NCBI GenBank assembly: GCA_005787575.1
Contig: SYAN01000052.1
Span: 1 to 42,652 of the forward strand
Source of the DNA: Actinomycetota bacterium
GTDB taxonomy: Bacteria; Actinomycetota; Actinomycetes; Nanopelagicales; Nanopelagicaceae
DNA length: 42,652 nt
Direction: 5' to 3'
The notes below the pieces were generated by a model that was not told where the DNA came from, did no database searches, and saw only the letters and a program-made list of their open reading frames with translations. Of this stretch, positions 16,175 to 24,966 are shown piece by piece. Numbering within the stretch: the stretch's first letter is position 1; each line of letters opens with the position of its first letter. The position numbers and the translations under genes were made by a program.

Positions 16175-17647
16175 TTGCCTGTATTTCGTGCGCCCAAAAA
16201 GCGGTCGGTAAAGAAGACTGTGAAGGCTAGTAAGAAGTCAGCGGCAAAGAAGAGCGCGACAGTTTCTCGCTTCGCTCCGATTCGCACTATTGCAAAACCT
16301 GCGGTGAAGGCAAAGCCGAAGAAGAAGGCAGTCAAGAAGGCGACGACGCCTCGACGATTCCTTACAAAGGCTGAACTCGAAGAGTTGAAGAAGAAGGGTG
16401 CGCTCGCCAAAGAAGCACCAAAGGGTCCGCGTCGATTCCCAACCAAAGCTGAACTCGAGGCGATGAAGGCAGGAAAGAATCCTCAAGTTCCTGCCACAGC
16501 AAAAGCGCCGGGTGCAACCAAGAAAGTTATCGTTGATGGCGAAGAAGTTGAAGTCGAAGATGTCGAACTTGAAGATTTAGAGAATATTGCAACTGAAGGC
16601 GAGGGCGAAGGGGGCGAAGAGAAGAGTGATGTCCGAGTCGTAAATCTCAGTGAAGAGGCAAAACGTGAAGAGGGTGAGTTCACACTTAAGGATTCGGAAG
16701 AAGATGATGCTCCGCCACAAACAGTTCTAACTGCGGGTGCTACAGCAGATCCAGTCAAGGATTATCTCAAGCAGATCGGTCGTGTAGCGCTTCTCAATGC
16801 CGAACTCGAAGTTGAACTAGCGATGCGAATCGAGGCAGGTCTCTTCGCAGAAGAGCGCATCACCCACGACAAGAAGATGGATCGAAAGTTGAAGAAGGAA
16901 TTGGAGTGGATTGCTGAAGATGGAAAACGCGCGAAAAACCATCTTCTAGAAGCGAACCTTCGTCTCGTGGTCTCATTGGCAAAGAGATACACCGGACGTG
17001 GCATGCTCTTCCTTGACTTGATCCAAGAAGGAAATCTTGGCCTCATCCGTGCAGTCGAGAAGTTCGACTATACGAAGGGTTACAAATTCTCGACTTATGC
17101 GACCTGGTGGATTCGCCAAGCAATCACCAGAGCTATGGCCGACCAAGCGCGAACCATTCGAATTCCAGTTCACATGGTCGAAGTCATCAACAAGCTTGCT
17201 CGAGTACAGCGCCAGATGCTTCAAGATCTCGGTAGAGAACCGACCCCAGAGGAGCTCGCAAAAGAACTTGATATGACGCCTGAGAAGGTCGTCGAAGTTC
17301 AGAAGTACGGCCGTGAACCGATCTCACTTCATACGCCTCTTGGTGAAGAGGGCGATAGCGAGTTCGGTGACTTGATTGAGGACTCTGAAGCAATCGTTCC
17401 CGCTGAGGCTGTCTCGTTCACGATCTTGCAAGAAGAACTTCATAAAGTGCTAGACACGATGTCCGAGCGTGAAGCGGGTGTTGTGAAGATGCGTTTTGGT
17501 CTCACAGATGGCCAGCCAAAGACCCTCGATGAGATCGGTAAGGTCTATGGCGTCACGCGTGAACGTATCCGCCAGATTGAGTCGAAGACCATGTCTAAGC
17601 TGCGCCATCCTTCACGTTCACAGTCGCTACGCGACTATCTCGACTAA
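16175..17647 (+). CDS. Primary RNA polymerase sigma factor (HrdB/SigA type)
   Basis: Group 1 sigma-70 factor, 490 residues, that directs housekeeping transcription. A long Lys/Ala-rich N-terminus (to about residue 120) is followed by an acidic stretch. Region 1.2 is [17 protein letters not shown], region 2 contains [25 protein letters not shown] and [14 protein letters not shown], and region 3 begins at IRIPVHMVE. Region 4 has the [13 protein letters not shown] and ends in LRDYLD, the usual terminus of primary sigma factors. The TTG start at 16175 has an AAAGGAA ribosome-binding site 5 bp upstream. The N-terminal part holds a duplicated PRRFxTKAELE motif (residues 59-72 and 85-98). Proximity to parE is the arrangement I recall for hrdB in Streptomyces. 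Confidence 0.95.
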   Translation: MPVFRAPKKRSVKKTVKASKKSAAKKSATVSRFAPIRTIAKPAVKAKPKKKAVKKATTPRRFLTKAELEELKKKGALAKEAPKGPRRFPTKAELEAMKAGKNPQVPATAKAPGATKKVIVDGEEVEVEDVELEDLENIATEGEGEGGEEKSDVRVVNLSEEAKREEGEFTLKDSEEDDAPPQTVLTAGATADPVKDYLKQIGRVALLNAELEVELAMRIEAGLFAEERITHDKKMDRKLKKELEWIAEDGKRAKNHLLEANLRLVVSLAKRYTGRGMLFLDLIQEGNLGLIRAVEKFDYTKGYKFSTYATWWIRQAITRAMADQARTIRIPVHMVEVINKLARVQRQMLQDLGREPTPEELAKELDMTPEKVVEVQKYGREPISLHTPLGEEGDSEFGDLIEDSEAIVPAEAVSFTILQEELHKVLDTMSEREAGVVKMRFGLTDGQPKTLDEIGKVYGVTRERIRQIESKTMSKLRHPSRSQSLRDYLD

Positions 17648-17661
17648 AGATCGGAACAATC

Positions 17662-17853
17662 ATGAGTGAGAAGGTCACGATGCGAGTCAAGCCAAATGGT
17701 TCGATTCGCGTCACTGGAACCGTTGACTTTGTCGATGGCGAGGGAAATGTCATTGAAACCAAGACTGACTTCTCGCTCTGCCGATGCGGACATTCAAAAG
17801 AGAAGCCGATGTGCGATGGTTCTCACCGTGAGGCAGGATTCCAAGCCGAGTAA
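17662..17853 (+). CDS. CDGSH-type iron-sulfur protein
   Basis: A 63-residue protein with the full CDGSH motif CRCGHSKEKPMCDGSH near residues 40-55. Its three Cys and one His ligate a 2Fe-2S cluster that can transfer electrons or the cluster itself. The N-terminal half is beta-rich and has no membrane anchor, so it should be cytosolic. It starts 14 bp after the sigma-factor gene, suggesting read-through co-transcription. It overlaps the start of the FAD oxidoreductase gene, making it a plausible redox partner of that enzyme. The partnership is inferred from position only. Confidence 0.9.
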   Translation: MSEKVTMRVKPNGSIRVTGTVDFVDGEGNVIETKTDFSLCRCGHSKEKPMCDGSHREAGFQAE

Positions 17854-19162
17854 CCATCCGCTCTGGCGCGATGGTCATCAGTCGCTAAATCTGCCTGCAC
17901 TCGATTCACCTCTTGAAGTCGATGTCGCGATTGTTGGTGGTGGATTCTCAGGTCTCTGGAGCGCATTTCACCTCCTTGGACAAGATAGTTCGTTAAGTAT
18001 CGCGATATTTGAGAGCGAAGAAATTGGCTTCGGTGCCAGTGGGCGAAATGGCGGATGGGTCTCATCTGATTATCCGGTCGATCCAGTAACACTCAAAGAA
18101 CGCCATCCTGAAGCAGATATCGAAACTTTTTGGGATTTGATGCGAAGTGCGATCGATGAGATTGGTGATTTCGCTTCAACTTGTGCGCCAGAGGCAAACT
18201 TTCGCAAAGCAGGATCTCTCGTCTTCGCGCGCAACAAGGCGCAGCTTCATCGAATTGAAAGTAATCTCTTCGGAAAAAAGCGGCTCCTAGGTCCAAGTGA
18301 GACCCAATCGATGCTCAAAGTTGATGGTGTGATTGGCTCGATCTTTGATCCTGACTGCGCCACTGTTGAGCCGTATCCATTAGTGCTTGCCTTAGCAAGA
18401 CATCTTCTTGCTCATGGAGTCGCGATTTTCGAGCGTTCAGAAGCTCAACTCGAGAACAATTCAATGAAGGTAAATGGCCACCGAATCAAGAGCAAGCAAC
18501 GGATCATCGCCACAGAGGCTTACAAGAAGCCTTCCCGGCGACAAATTCCCATCTATTCGCTGATGATTGCGACCTCACCACTAACGAGAGAGCAACAAGC
18601 CATGGTTTCCAACGTACCCGGCTTGGCGTTTCTGGAAGCGCTCCATAATGTCAATTACGCGCAGATGACTAGTGATGGCCGAATAGCAATCGGGGGACGT
18701 GGCGCTCGGTATCCCTATGGAAGTCGACTCCGCTCGAGTAAAGAAGAGCAGGGAAGCGTCCATGATCAGATTTCACAGTTGGTTGAAGAGTGGTTTCCTC
18801 AGTTGGGTCAATGGAAAGTGACCCATAAGTGGGGTGGACCAGTGGCGGTTCGTTGGAATTGGGAGAGCTATCTATTCTTTGATCCACTCACTCAAACAGG
18901 TTCCATTGGTGGTTATGTAGGTGATGGCGTGACCATGAGTTACCTCTCGGCAAAGGCCCTTGCAGATCGCATGCTTGGTGGCAATAGATTCCTAAAGATG
19001 CCTTTCGTTGAGAATCAAGCAAGAAAGTGGCCGATCGAACCATTTCGATTTATTGGCGCGAACGCGCTTGTATCACTTGTTAAATGTGCCGACCAAGAGG
19101 AACGACTTACTCAACGAGAAAGTCTGATCTATAAAGGGGCCTCACTTCTCATCGGAAAGTGA
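17816..19162 (+). CDS. FAD-dependent oxidoreductase of the DAO family (PuuB/OrdL-like)
   Basis: Flavoprotein amine or amino-acid oxidoreductase, about 448 residues. The dinucleotide-binding motif DVAIVGGGFSGLWSAFHL is near residues 37-54. ASGRNGGWVSSDYP follows, typical of gamma-glutamylputrescine oxidase and related DAO enzymes, and C-terminal GGYVGDGVTMSYLSAKALAD closes the FAD site. The frame is open to 17666, but that stretch is only the out-of-frame shadow of the CDGSH gene. The start is probably ATG 17816 or GTG 17828, both inside the 3' end of the CDGSH gene, and neither has a clear ribosome-binding site, so translational coupling is likely. A polyamine-derived substrate is plausible but not shown. 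Confidence 0.86.
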   Translation: MVLTVRQDSKPSNHPLWRDGHQSLNLPALDSPLEVDVAIVGGGFSGLWSAFHLLGQDSSLSIAIFESEEIGFGASGRNGGWVSSDYPVDPVTLKERHPEADIETFWDLMRSAIDEIGDFASTCAPEANFRKAGSLVFARNKAQLHRIESNLFGKKRLLGPSETQSMLKVDGVIGSIFDPDCATVEPYPLVLALARHLLAHGVAIFERSEAQLENNSMKVNGHRIKSKQRIIATEAYKKPSRRQIPIYSLMIATSPLTREQQAMVSNVPGLAFLEALHNVNYAQMTSDGRIAIGGRGARYPYGSRLRSSKEEQGSVHDQISQLVEEWFPQLGQWKVTHKWGGPVAVRWNWESYLFFDPLTQTGSIGGYVGDGVTMSYLSAKALADRMLGGNRFLKMPFVENQARKWPIEPFRFIGANALVSLVKCADQEERLTQRESLIYKGASLLIGK

Positions 19163-19177
19163 GAGGTAGTTAAGTTC

Positions 19178-19396
19178 TTACTCAGCTCCAGTAGATTCAT
19201 CGAGACGATGGGTCTCATCGTGGATATGCCTTGCTTGGCTCTTGAGCCCCTCAGCGTAGGCCTTAGCGTGGTGGGAGCAGAAGAGAAGAGATGCACCCGA
19301 GAGCAAGATGGCGCGAACGTAGGCCTGTGCACCACATCGATCGCAACGGTCAACGGCATTTAGCGGAGTTTGCTCCAAGATCACTTGGTCATTCAT
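19178..19396 (-). CDS. DUF7455 family small protein
   Basis: A 72-residue actinobacterial protein with a CDRCGAQAYVRA motif and a later FCSHHAKAY, giving Cys-X2-Cys and Cys-X-X-His pairs that look like a small zinc-binding knuckle. Function is unknown to me; family members commonly lie beside the primary sigma factor or gyrase/ParE genes, as here. The frame extends to 19531, but ATG 19396 is preceded by GGGAG at a good distance and matches the family start. It converges on the FAD oxidoreductase gene with a 15-bp gap and is divergent from parE across 210 bp. Confidence 0.82.
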   Translation of the reverse strand: MNDQVILEQTPLNAVDRCDRCGAQAYVRAILLSGASLLFCSHHAKAYAEGLKSQARHIHDETHRLDESTGAE

Positions 19397-19606
19397 CACA
19401 CTTAACTCCCGTTCTTCTTTATCTCTCGTACCTGATTGTTGAAAATGTACCTGAAAGCACCAACATCTAATCATGCTCTCGTTATTCCCACCCCAGAGAA
19501 TAGAGATTTCGAGCACTCGGGCGTGTCTCAAATCTCATATATCGGATTTCTATCTGAGGCCTAGTTAGAGTGCACACCTGAGAATAGAGAGAAAAAAGGT
19601 GGAGAC
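19397..19606. other. Divergent intergenic region between the DUF7455 gene and parE
   Basis: A 210-bp non-coding stretch. AGAGAATAGAGA-like words occur twice (near 19495 and 19580). The parE side ends in a strong AAAGGTGGAG ribosome-binding site. I found no convincing -35/-10 pair, no tRNA and no riboswitch. Confidence 0.6.
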
Positions 19607-21676
19607 TTGGCTGACGAGGTACATGTAGAAGATAGCTACACGGCCAAGGATCTTGCGGTTCTCGAAGGACTTGAGGCGGTTCGAAAACGCCCAGGCATGT
19701 ATATCGGCTCAACCGATTCTCGCGGGCTGATGCACTGTCTCTGGGAGATCATCGATAACTCTGTTGATGAATCACTAGCCGGTCACTGCAAGAAGATCAT
19801 CGTCAATCTTGAGAAAGATGGTTCGGTAGAAGTTCACGATGATGGGCGAGGTATTCCTATTGATAAGGAGCCCCGTACCGGTTTGACCGGAGTTGAAGTC
19901 GTAATGACAAAACTTCACGCAGGTGGAAAGTTCGGTGGTGGCTCTTACGCTGCAACCGGAGGGTTACATGGAGTTGGTGCTTCAGTAGTAAACGCGCTCT
20001 CGTCACGACTTGATGTTGAGGTAGATCGTGGCGGAAAGATTCATTGGATGTCTTTCAAACGAGGTGTCGCTGGAGTTTTCGATGGCGATGGTCCAAATGC
20101 GACCTTTGCTCCTGAATCCGGACTTCGCATCATCGGAAGAATTTCCGCAAAAATCACCGGTACCCGAATAAAGTGGTGGGCAGATAAACAGATATTCCTC
20201 AAAGATGCAGAATATGTCTTGGAGGAGATCTACGAGCGAGCAAGACAAACTTCATATCTCGTCCCTGGACTCACGCTTGTTATCAATGACAATCGAGGTA
20301 AGAGTCAGCAGAGCGAAACTTTCTTTCATAAGGGTGGAATCTCCGAGTACTGCTCTTTCATCCAGAGCGATGAGCCCATCGGGGAGGTAGTAAGACTCAC
20401 TGGATCGGGTCACTATCAAGAGACTGTTCCGGTGCTTGATAGCGAAGGCCAGATGAATCCGACCGAAGTTGAACGAGATATGAATGTCGATATCGCGATG
20501 CGGTGGGGTAATGGCTATGAGACGAACATGCGCTCATTCGTCAACATCATCACAACTCCTAAAGGTGGAACGCATGTTCAAGGATTTGAGCGCGCGCTGA
20601 CGAAATCCTTCAATGAGTATCTCCGCGCCACCGGAACTTTGAAGAAGAACGAAATCGATGTCATCAAGGATGACATCCTCGAAGGTCTGACTGCAGTCGT
20701 GACTGTGAGGATGCAGGAGCCACAATTTGAGGGACAGACCAAGGAAGTTCTCGGTACTCCCGCGGTCGTGAAAATCGTCTCGCAAGTCGTCACAGATGAA
20801 CTGAAGCGATTCTTCACATCAAGCAAGCGAATCGACAAAGCCACTGGTCGCGCGGTTCTTGAGAAAGTTGCAAATGCATCGAGAACTCGAATTTCAGCGC
20901 GTGCTCATAAAGAACTGCAACGTAGAAAGAATGCCCTCGAGAGCTCATCACTTCCCGCAAAACTCTCCGACTGCAGATCTGAAGATGTTTCTCGAACCGA
21001 GTTGTTTATCGTTGAAGGTGAATCAGCTCTTGGTACCACTAAGGCGGCGAGGGATTCTGAGTACCAGGCAATCCTGCCAATCCGTGGAAAGATTCTGAAC
21101 GTTCAGAAAGCATCACTTTCACAGATGCTCGACAACACAGAATGCGCTTCGATCATCCAAGTTATTGGGGCGGGGTCAGGTAAATCTTTCAATCTCGATG
21201 AGGCTCGTTATGGTCGAATCATCTTGATGTCGGATGCCGATGTCGATGGTGCGCACATTCGTTGCCTACTTTTGACCTTACTTCACCGGTATATGAAGCC
21301 ATTGATCGAAGATGGTCGAGTATTCGCCGCAATCCCTCCGCTTCATCGCATTGATGTCCTAGGTGGTGGCGGAAAGAAGGGTGAAGTTTTCTACACCTAT
21401 TCAGATGATGAGATGAAGAAGAAGATAAGTGAACTGCAGAAGACGGGAAAACGGTGGAAGGAGCCAATCCAGCGTTACAAAGGGCTTGGTGAGATGGATG
21501 CCGACCAACTACGAGAGACCACGATGGACCCCGCCCATAGGACGCTTCGAAGGATCACCATCGCCGACGGCCAAGCCGCCGAAGGGATTTTCGAACTGCT
21601 GATGGGTAATGAGGTAGCCCCTCGAAAAGACTTCATTTCAACTGCCGAGATAAGCAGGGAGCGAATCGACGCTTAG
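19607..21676 (+). CDS. parE: DNA topoisomerase IV subunit B
   Basis: ATPase subunit of a type IIA topoisomerase that decatenates chromosomes. Its 689 residues include the GHKL ATPase (RPGMYIGST, DNSVDE, DDGRGIP, GLHGVGASVVNALS), the transducer domain and a TOPRIM domain with EGESALGTTKAARD, PIRGKILNVQKAS and SDADVDGAHIR. The ALGTTK wording, rather than the AGGSAK usual for GyrB, resembles Streptomyces ParE. With a GyrA/ParC homologue 8 kb away, topoisomerase IV is the better call. TTG 19607 is used, with AAGGTGGAG about 6 bp upstream. The gene is 21 bp from a convergent SDR gene. Confidence 0.9.
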   Translation: MADEVHVEDSYTAKDLAVLEGLEAVRKRPGMYIGSTDSRGLMHCLWEIIDNSVDESLAGHCKKIIVNLEKDGSVEVHDDGRGIPIDKEPRTGLTGVEVVMTKLHAGGKFGGGSYAATGGLHGVGASVVNALSSRLDVEVDRGGKIHWMSFKRGVAGVFDGDGPNATFAPESGLRIIGRISAKITGTRIKWWADKQIFLKDAEYVLEEIYERARQTSYLVPGLTLVINDNRGKSQQSETFFHKGGISEYCSFIQSDEPIGEVVRLTGSGHYQETVPVLDSEGQMNPTEVERDMNVDIAMRWGNGYETNMRSFVNIITTPKGGTHVQGFERALTKSFNEYLRATGTLKKNEIDVIKDDILEGLTAVVTVRMQEPQFEGQTKEVLGTPAVVKIVSQVVTDELKRFFTSSKRIDKATGRAVLEKVANASRTRISARAHKELQRRKNALESSSLPAKLSDCRSEDVSRTELFIVEGESALGTTKAARDSEYQAILPIRGKILNVQKASLSQMLDNTECASIIQVIGAGSGKSFNLDEARYGRIILMSDADVDGAHIRCLLLTLLHRYMKPLIEDGRVFAAIPPLHRIDVLGGGGKKGEVFYTYSDDEMKKKISELQKTGKRWKEPIQRYKGLGEMDADQLRETTMDPAHRTLRRITIADGQAAEGIFELLMGNEVAPRKDFISTAEISRERIDA

Positions 21677-21697
21677 TCGATTTTAGCGAGCAAGCAT

Positions 21698-22411
21698 TCA
21701 CCAACCAGGCGCGCTATTTGCTCCGCCATCTAGCTCAATAGTTGTGCCAGTAGCCCACTGAAAATCATCTGAAGCTATGGATTCAATGACTCGGGCGACT
21801 TCAACACCTTCACCCATCCGTTTGAGCGGAACCATCTCATTCCATGCGTTAACGCCCTCAGGCCACGCCGATTCGATGCCTGGACGTGAGATTAACCCAA
21901 GTCGAATCGTAAGTACTCTCATCGGCGCCAATTCAAGGGCAGCGCTTCGCGTAAGGGATTCAAGTGCCGCTTTGCTTGCACCATAGAGTGCATGGCCCGG
22001 TCTTGCACGAATTGCTTCAACGGATGAGATGTTTATTGCGACTTTGGTTCCGCTCCGGCAAGCAGCGGTGAGTAGTTCTAATGGTGCGATGAGATTAAGA
22101 CGGAGCATCGCACTTGATACTTGATCGAGAGTTTTGCCGGCAAGTTCTGGCTTATAGAGCGGATAGACCGACTGATCAGCAGCACAGTTGATGAGGAGTT
22201 GAGGCTTTGTCGCTTCCACCAGTTCCTCACCCGAACCTGGAATGAGAAGGTCTTTCTCCATCGCTGTGACGCCAACGACTGGGATTTTTCCACCATTTGA
22301 AACTGCAAAGACTTCCCATTCGCGATCACGAAAATGAGTTGCGATAGCGCTTCCCACGGTGCCACTTGCACCAGTGATCAAGATTCTCTTCTTCGATCTG
22401 GTGTTAAGCAT
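21698..22411 (-). CDS. SDR-family NAD(P)-dependent oxidoreductase
   Basis: Short-chain dehydrogenase, 237 residues. The N-terminal cofactor loop ITGASGTVGSAIA is near residues 12-24 and the catalytic Tyr/Lys motif YGASKAALESL near residues 143-153. Ser residues sit at the expected catalytic position in INISSVEA. The C-terminal GTTIELDGG is standard. The substrate cannot be deduced. It is the last gene of the minus-strand salvage block: its start overlaps the end of the DUF985 cupin gene by eight bases, so the two are translationally coupled, and they may act on the same small molecule. It converges with parE. Confidence 0.9.
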   Translation of the reverse strand: MLNTRSKKRILITGASGTVGSAIATHFRDREWEVFAVSNGGKIPVVGVTAMEKDLLIPGSGEELVEATKPQLLINCAADQSVYPLYKPELAGKTLDQVSSAMLRLNLIAPLELLTAACRSGTKVAINISSVEAIRARPGHALYGASKAALESLTRSAALELAPMRVLTIRLGLISRPGIESAWPEGVNAWNEMVPLKRMGEGVEVARVIESIASDDFQWATGTTIELDGGANSAPGW

Positions 22412-22871
22412 GATGCAACTCTCTCACTTCATCTGCCAGATCAAAAGCGCTGATCGACTCCATCTCGCGAGCCCATTTCGCCACGAGATCCTTTGTGGCT
22501 AACTCCATGGTGGAGAACGCGGGAATGAGAGAGCAGAGCACCATCGACCAGTCACCCTCCGGTTTAGCGGCCATCCATGTGGAGGCGGGGACTGTGAAGT
22601 GGAGGCGGTCACTGTTAGCCGAAAGCCTTCGTTTCTCTACTTGAGGTTTCGGTCCTGATTGGTCAAGGGTGTAGAGAATTGTGGGGGACCCTGCAACATG
22701 CACCCAGAGCTCGGATTCGGGTATTCGGTGCCACGCAGAAAAATCTGGATGCATCATCATGAAATAGATGGCACTTGAACCATCGGCGCGAAAGAGCGGA
22801 GCCCATAGACCGCCTTCGCCTTCGAGAGGTTTAAGGTTGAAACGATTAATAAGGCTTTGCGCACTCTTCAT
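22404..22871 (-). CDS. DUF985-type cupin protein
   Basis: A 155-residue single-domain cupin of the DUF985/Cupin_5 type. The segments LINRFNLKPLEGEGGLWAP, AIYFMM, WHRIPESELWVHVAGSP, and later VPASTWMAAKP and CSLIPAF follow the family pattern. The strict metal-ligand set of enzymatic cupins is not evident; the WHR...E...H pattern may still bind a metal or sugar ligand. ATG 22871 is chosen: the frame extends to a TTG at 22907, but that would run into the upstream deaminase gene, which ends at 22882. It is the penultimate gene of the nucleoside-salvage block and overlaps the SDR gene. Function is unknown. Confidence 0.82.
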   Translation of the reverse strand: MKSAQSLINRFNLKPLEGEGGLWAPLFRADGSSAIYFMMMHPDFSAWHRIPESELWVHVAGSPTILYTLDQSGPKPQVEKRRLSANSDRLHFTVPASTWMAAKPEGDWSMVLCSLIPAFSTMELATKDLVAKWAREMESISAFDLADEVRELHHA

Positions 22872-22881
22872 TGAAGGCCAG

Positions 22882-24198
22882 TCAGAAAGTTCCCTTGAGT
22901 GATTCAAGTGCTTTCACTCGCTCATTGGCTTGGCTCATGATCTTGGTCGCATCCACCTTTATGGCTTTTGATGCACTAACTACCTGCTCACCATCAATCC
23001 ATACATCTGTGACATCTCCTCGTCCCACAGCAAAGACTAGAAGCGCGAAGATATCGTGGATTGGAGTGAGATGAGGTTTTGAAAGTTCAATTGAGACGAT
23101 ATCTGCGCACTTTCCGACTTCAATACTTCCAATGCGACTGGCGATACCGAGAGCTTTAGCTCCCTCAATTGTCGCCAATCTAAATATTGCGCAAGCATCA
23201 ACCTCTGTGGGGGATCTCTTGATTGCAATGAGATGTGCTGCCATCCGCATCGCTTGCCACATATCAAGGTCATTGCTGGAAGAGCAGCCATCAGTGCCCA
23301 GTCCTACCTTTACTCCCGCTTGAATATATGAGCCGATATCTGCAAGGCCACTTCCTAGTTTCATATTACTTCCGGGGCAATGCGCGACTGCTCCGTTGCG
23401 TCTAGCCGTAGTCGCTACATCGCTTTCACTGAGGTGGACCCCGTGGCCATAGATTGTGTGGCGATCAAGGATTCCCGAGGATTCCAAGATTTGGACTGGA
23501 CTCTTTTGATAACGTCCTTGGACATCTTCATTCTCAGCGAGAGTTTCGGATACATGCAGGTGGATAGATGCATCGATTTCCTTCGCAAGCTCACTTACTT
23601 CCAATAAATGCTCTGGGGAATCGGTATAAGTGCTATGTGGCATCAAGTAAGTCGGAATCCAGGGTCCACCAATCTCAACAAGGCGCTTCGGCCAGGATCT
23701 GGCGAATGCGATTCGGTCCGGCCATTCGAGCGAGTCAAGTCCTGGGAAATCAAAGAAGATCGGACCCGCGATATGTCGAAGGCCAACATTCACTGCCCCC
23801 TCGTGGGTGGCTTGCGGGTGAAGGTACATATCAAGGGTTGTTGTGGTGCCAGAAAGAATCGCTTCGAGTGCGCCAAGTTCTGTGCCGAGCTTGCAGGTTG
23901 CTTCGTCCATGATCGCACCTTCAGCAGCCCAGACCTTCTTGAGGAAACCGTCGAGATCTACACCCTCGGCCCATCCTCGTAACAATGTCATTGCTAGATG
24001 AGTGTGTGTATTTATAAGTCCCGGAGTAACTATTCGACCTTTGGCGCTTACGCTTTTACTTCCAGTTAATGATCCACTGCTACCAATCTCGACAATCTCA
24101 TCCCTTTCGATTGCTATGGCGGCATTGCGTAGGACTCGATTTTCTTCATCGCAAGTGATGAGATAGTCAATCTCATCGATAACTATTCGTTCGCTCAT
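22882..24198 (-). CDS. Amidohydrolase, probable MTA/adenosine-type deaminase
   Basis: Metal-dependent deaminase of the MtaD/TrzN-like amidohydrolase group, 438 residues. His65 and His67 (NTHTH), His215 with Glu218 (LHVSE), His252 (YGHGVHL) and Asp303 (GLGTDG) form the expected metal site and catalytic set. The C-terminal beta-sandwich has IGSIEVGKCADIVSIEL. The family deaminates 5'-methylthioadenosine, S-adenosylhomocysteine or adenosine; aminofutalosine deaminases also belong to it. The upstream gene 15 bp away encodes a methylthioinosine-type phosphorylase, so conversion of methylthioadenosine to methylthioinosine is the most attractive role, with adenosine as an alternative given the nucleoside importer in the same operon. 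Substrate specificity is inferred. Confidence 0.85.
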   Translation of the reverse strand: MSERIVIDEIDYLITCDEENRVLRNAAIAIERDEIVEIGSSGSLTGSKSVSAKGRIVTPGLINTHTHLAMTLLRGWAEGVDLDGFLKKVWAAEGAIMDEATCKLGTELGALEAILSGTTTTLDMYLHPQATHEGAVNVGLRHIAGPIFFDFPGLDSLEWPDRIAFARSWPKRLVEIGGPWIPTYLMPHSTYTDSPEHLLEVSELAKEIDASIHLHVSETLAENEDVQGRYQKSPVQILESSGILDRHTIYGHGVHLSESDVATTARRNGAVAHCPGSNMKLGSGLADIGSYIQAGVKVGLGTDGCSSSNDLDMWQAMRMAAHLIAIKRSPTEVDACAIFRLATIEGAKALGIASRIGSIEVGKCADIVSIELSKPHLTPIHDIFALLVFAVGRGDVTDVWIDGEQVVSASKAIKVDATKIMSQANERVKALESLKGTF

Positions 24199-24213
24199 TC
24201 TTAGCCAACGTCT

Positions 24214-24966
24214 CTATTTGATTTTGCAAGAGAGAATTGGGAGTGCACCTTCGATGATTTGCACCACCCGAGAACTTGTCTCGCTCAGAACGCGTGAGAT
24301 TTCATCAGTAGTGATTGGAATAGGAGAGAGTCCAGCGGCGGGATTGACGATGAGGGCGATGGCGCCGTAACGAAGACCCGCTTCCCGAGCGAGACTTACC
24401 TCGGGGCACCCAGTCATGCCTACGACCGTTGCTCCAGCGAGTGCAGCAAACCGGATCTCAGCAGGGGTCTCAAAACGCGGACCGTTGAAACCCGCATAGA
24501 TTCCGCCGGTTCGAAGTGGAATGGCGAGAGTGCCAGCGCTTTCGCTTAGTGAGGCTTTTACATCGGCGTCATAGCAATCCATGACGTCAACATGTTGAAC
24601 ACCTTCAGGTTGAATCCCATCAAAGAAGGTGTGTTCTCTTCCCGAAGTGAAGTCGATGAAATCATCGATGAGTTGTAAGTCACCGGGCTTGAGAGTGGGG
24701 TCGATACCGCCAACGACGTTGACCGCGATTACGTAGTCGGCTCCAGAATCTTTAAGCGCCTGGATATTTGCCCGATAGTTGATTGCTTGGGGTGGGACGC
24801 TGTGATCCCTGCCGTGGCGAGTCAGAAAGACGATATCGACGCCATTCCACTTCCCTGGAGTTATCTTTGCAGACCCGTATTTCGTCTCGACACTCTTTGT
24901 CTCTCGCCCGTCAAGGGCTGGCAAGTTGTAGAAACCAGTGCCAGCAATGATTCCAATCAAGGCCAT
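24214..24966 (-). CDS. Purine nucleoside phosphorylase family, methylthioinosine phosphorylase-like
   Basis: Phosphorolytic nucleoside cleavage enzyme, 250 residues, of the PNP/MTAP fold. The phosphate loop GTGFY and TRHG (residues 49-52), the INYRANIQAL segment, DFTSGREHTFF, NGPRFETPAEI and GMTGCPEVSLARE are all present. In the base-binding segment it has NPAAG (Asn208) where adenine-preferring MTAP enzymes have Asp. Asn favours 6-oxopurines. The NYRAN, TSGREHT and NPAAG wording closely resembles, from memory, the methylthioinosine phosphorylase of Pseudomonas aeruginosa. Together with the deaminase downstream this suggests a two-step route from methylthioadenosine to hypoxanthine plus methylthioribose phosphate. 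Its ATG overlaps the last base of the ABC ATPase stop codon. Confidence 0.87.
   Translation of the reverse strand: MALIGIIAGTGFYNLPALDGRETKSVETKYGSAKITPGKWNGVDIVFLTRHGRDHSVPPQAINYRANIQALKDSGADYVIAVNVVGGIDPTLKPGDLQLIDDFIDFTSGREHTFFDGIQPEGVQHVDVMDCYDADVKASLSESAGTLAIPLRTGGIYAGFNGPRFETPAEIRFAALAGATVVGMTGCPEVSLAREAGLRYGAIALIVNPAAGLSPIPITTDEISRVLSETSSRVVQIIEGALPILSCKIK

Noticed and set aside
17666-17815. N-terminal extension of the FAD oxidoreductase
   Set aside because: This stretch is the CDGSH gene read in another frame and has no flavoprotein features.
24214-24966. Standard methylthioadenosine phosphorylase
   Set aside because: The base-binding segment has Asn in NPAAG rather than the Asp of adenine-specific enzymes, and a deaminase is adjacent; kept as a methylthioinosine-type call with some doubt.
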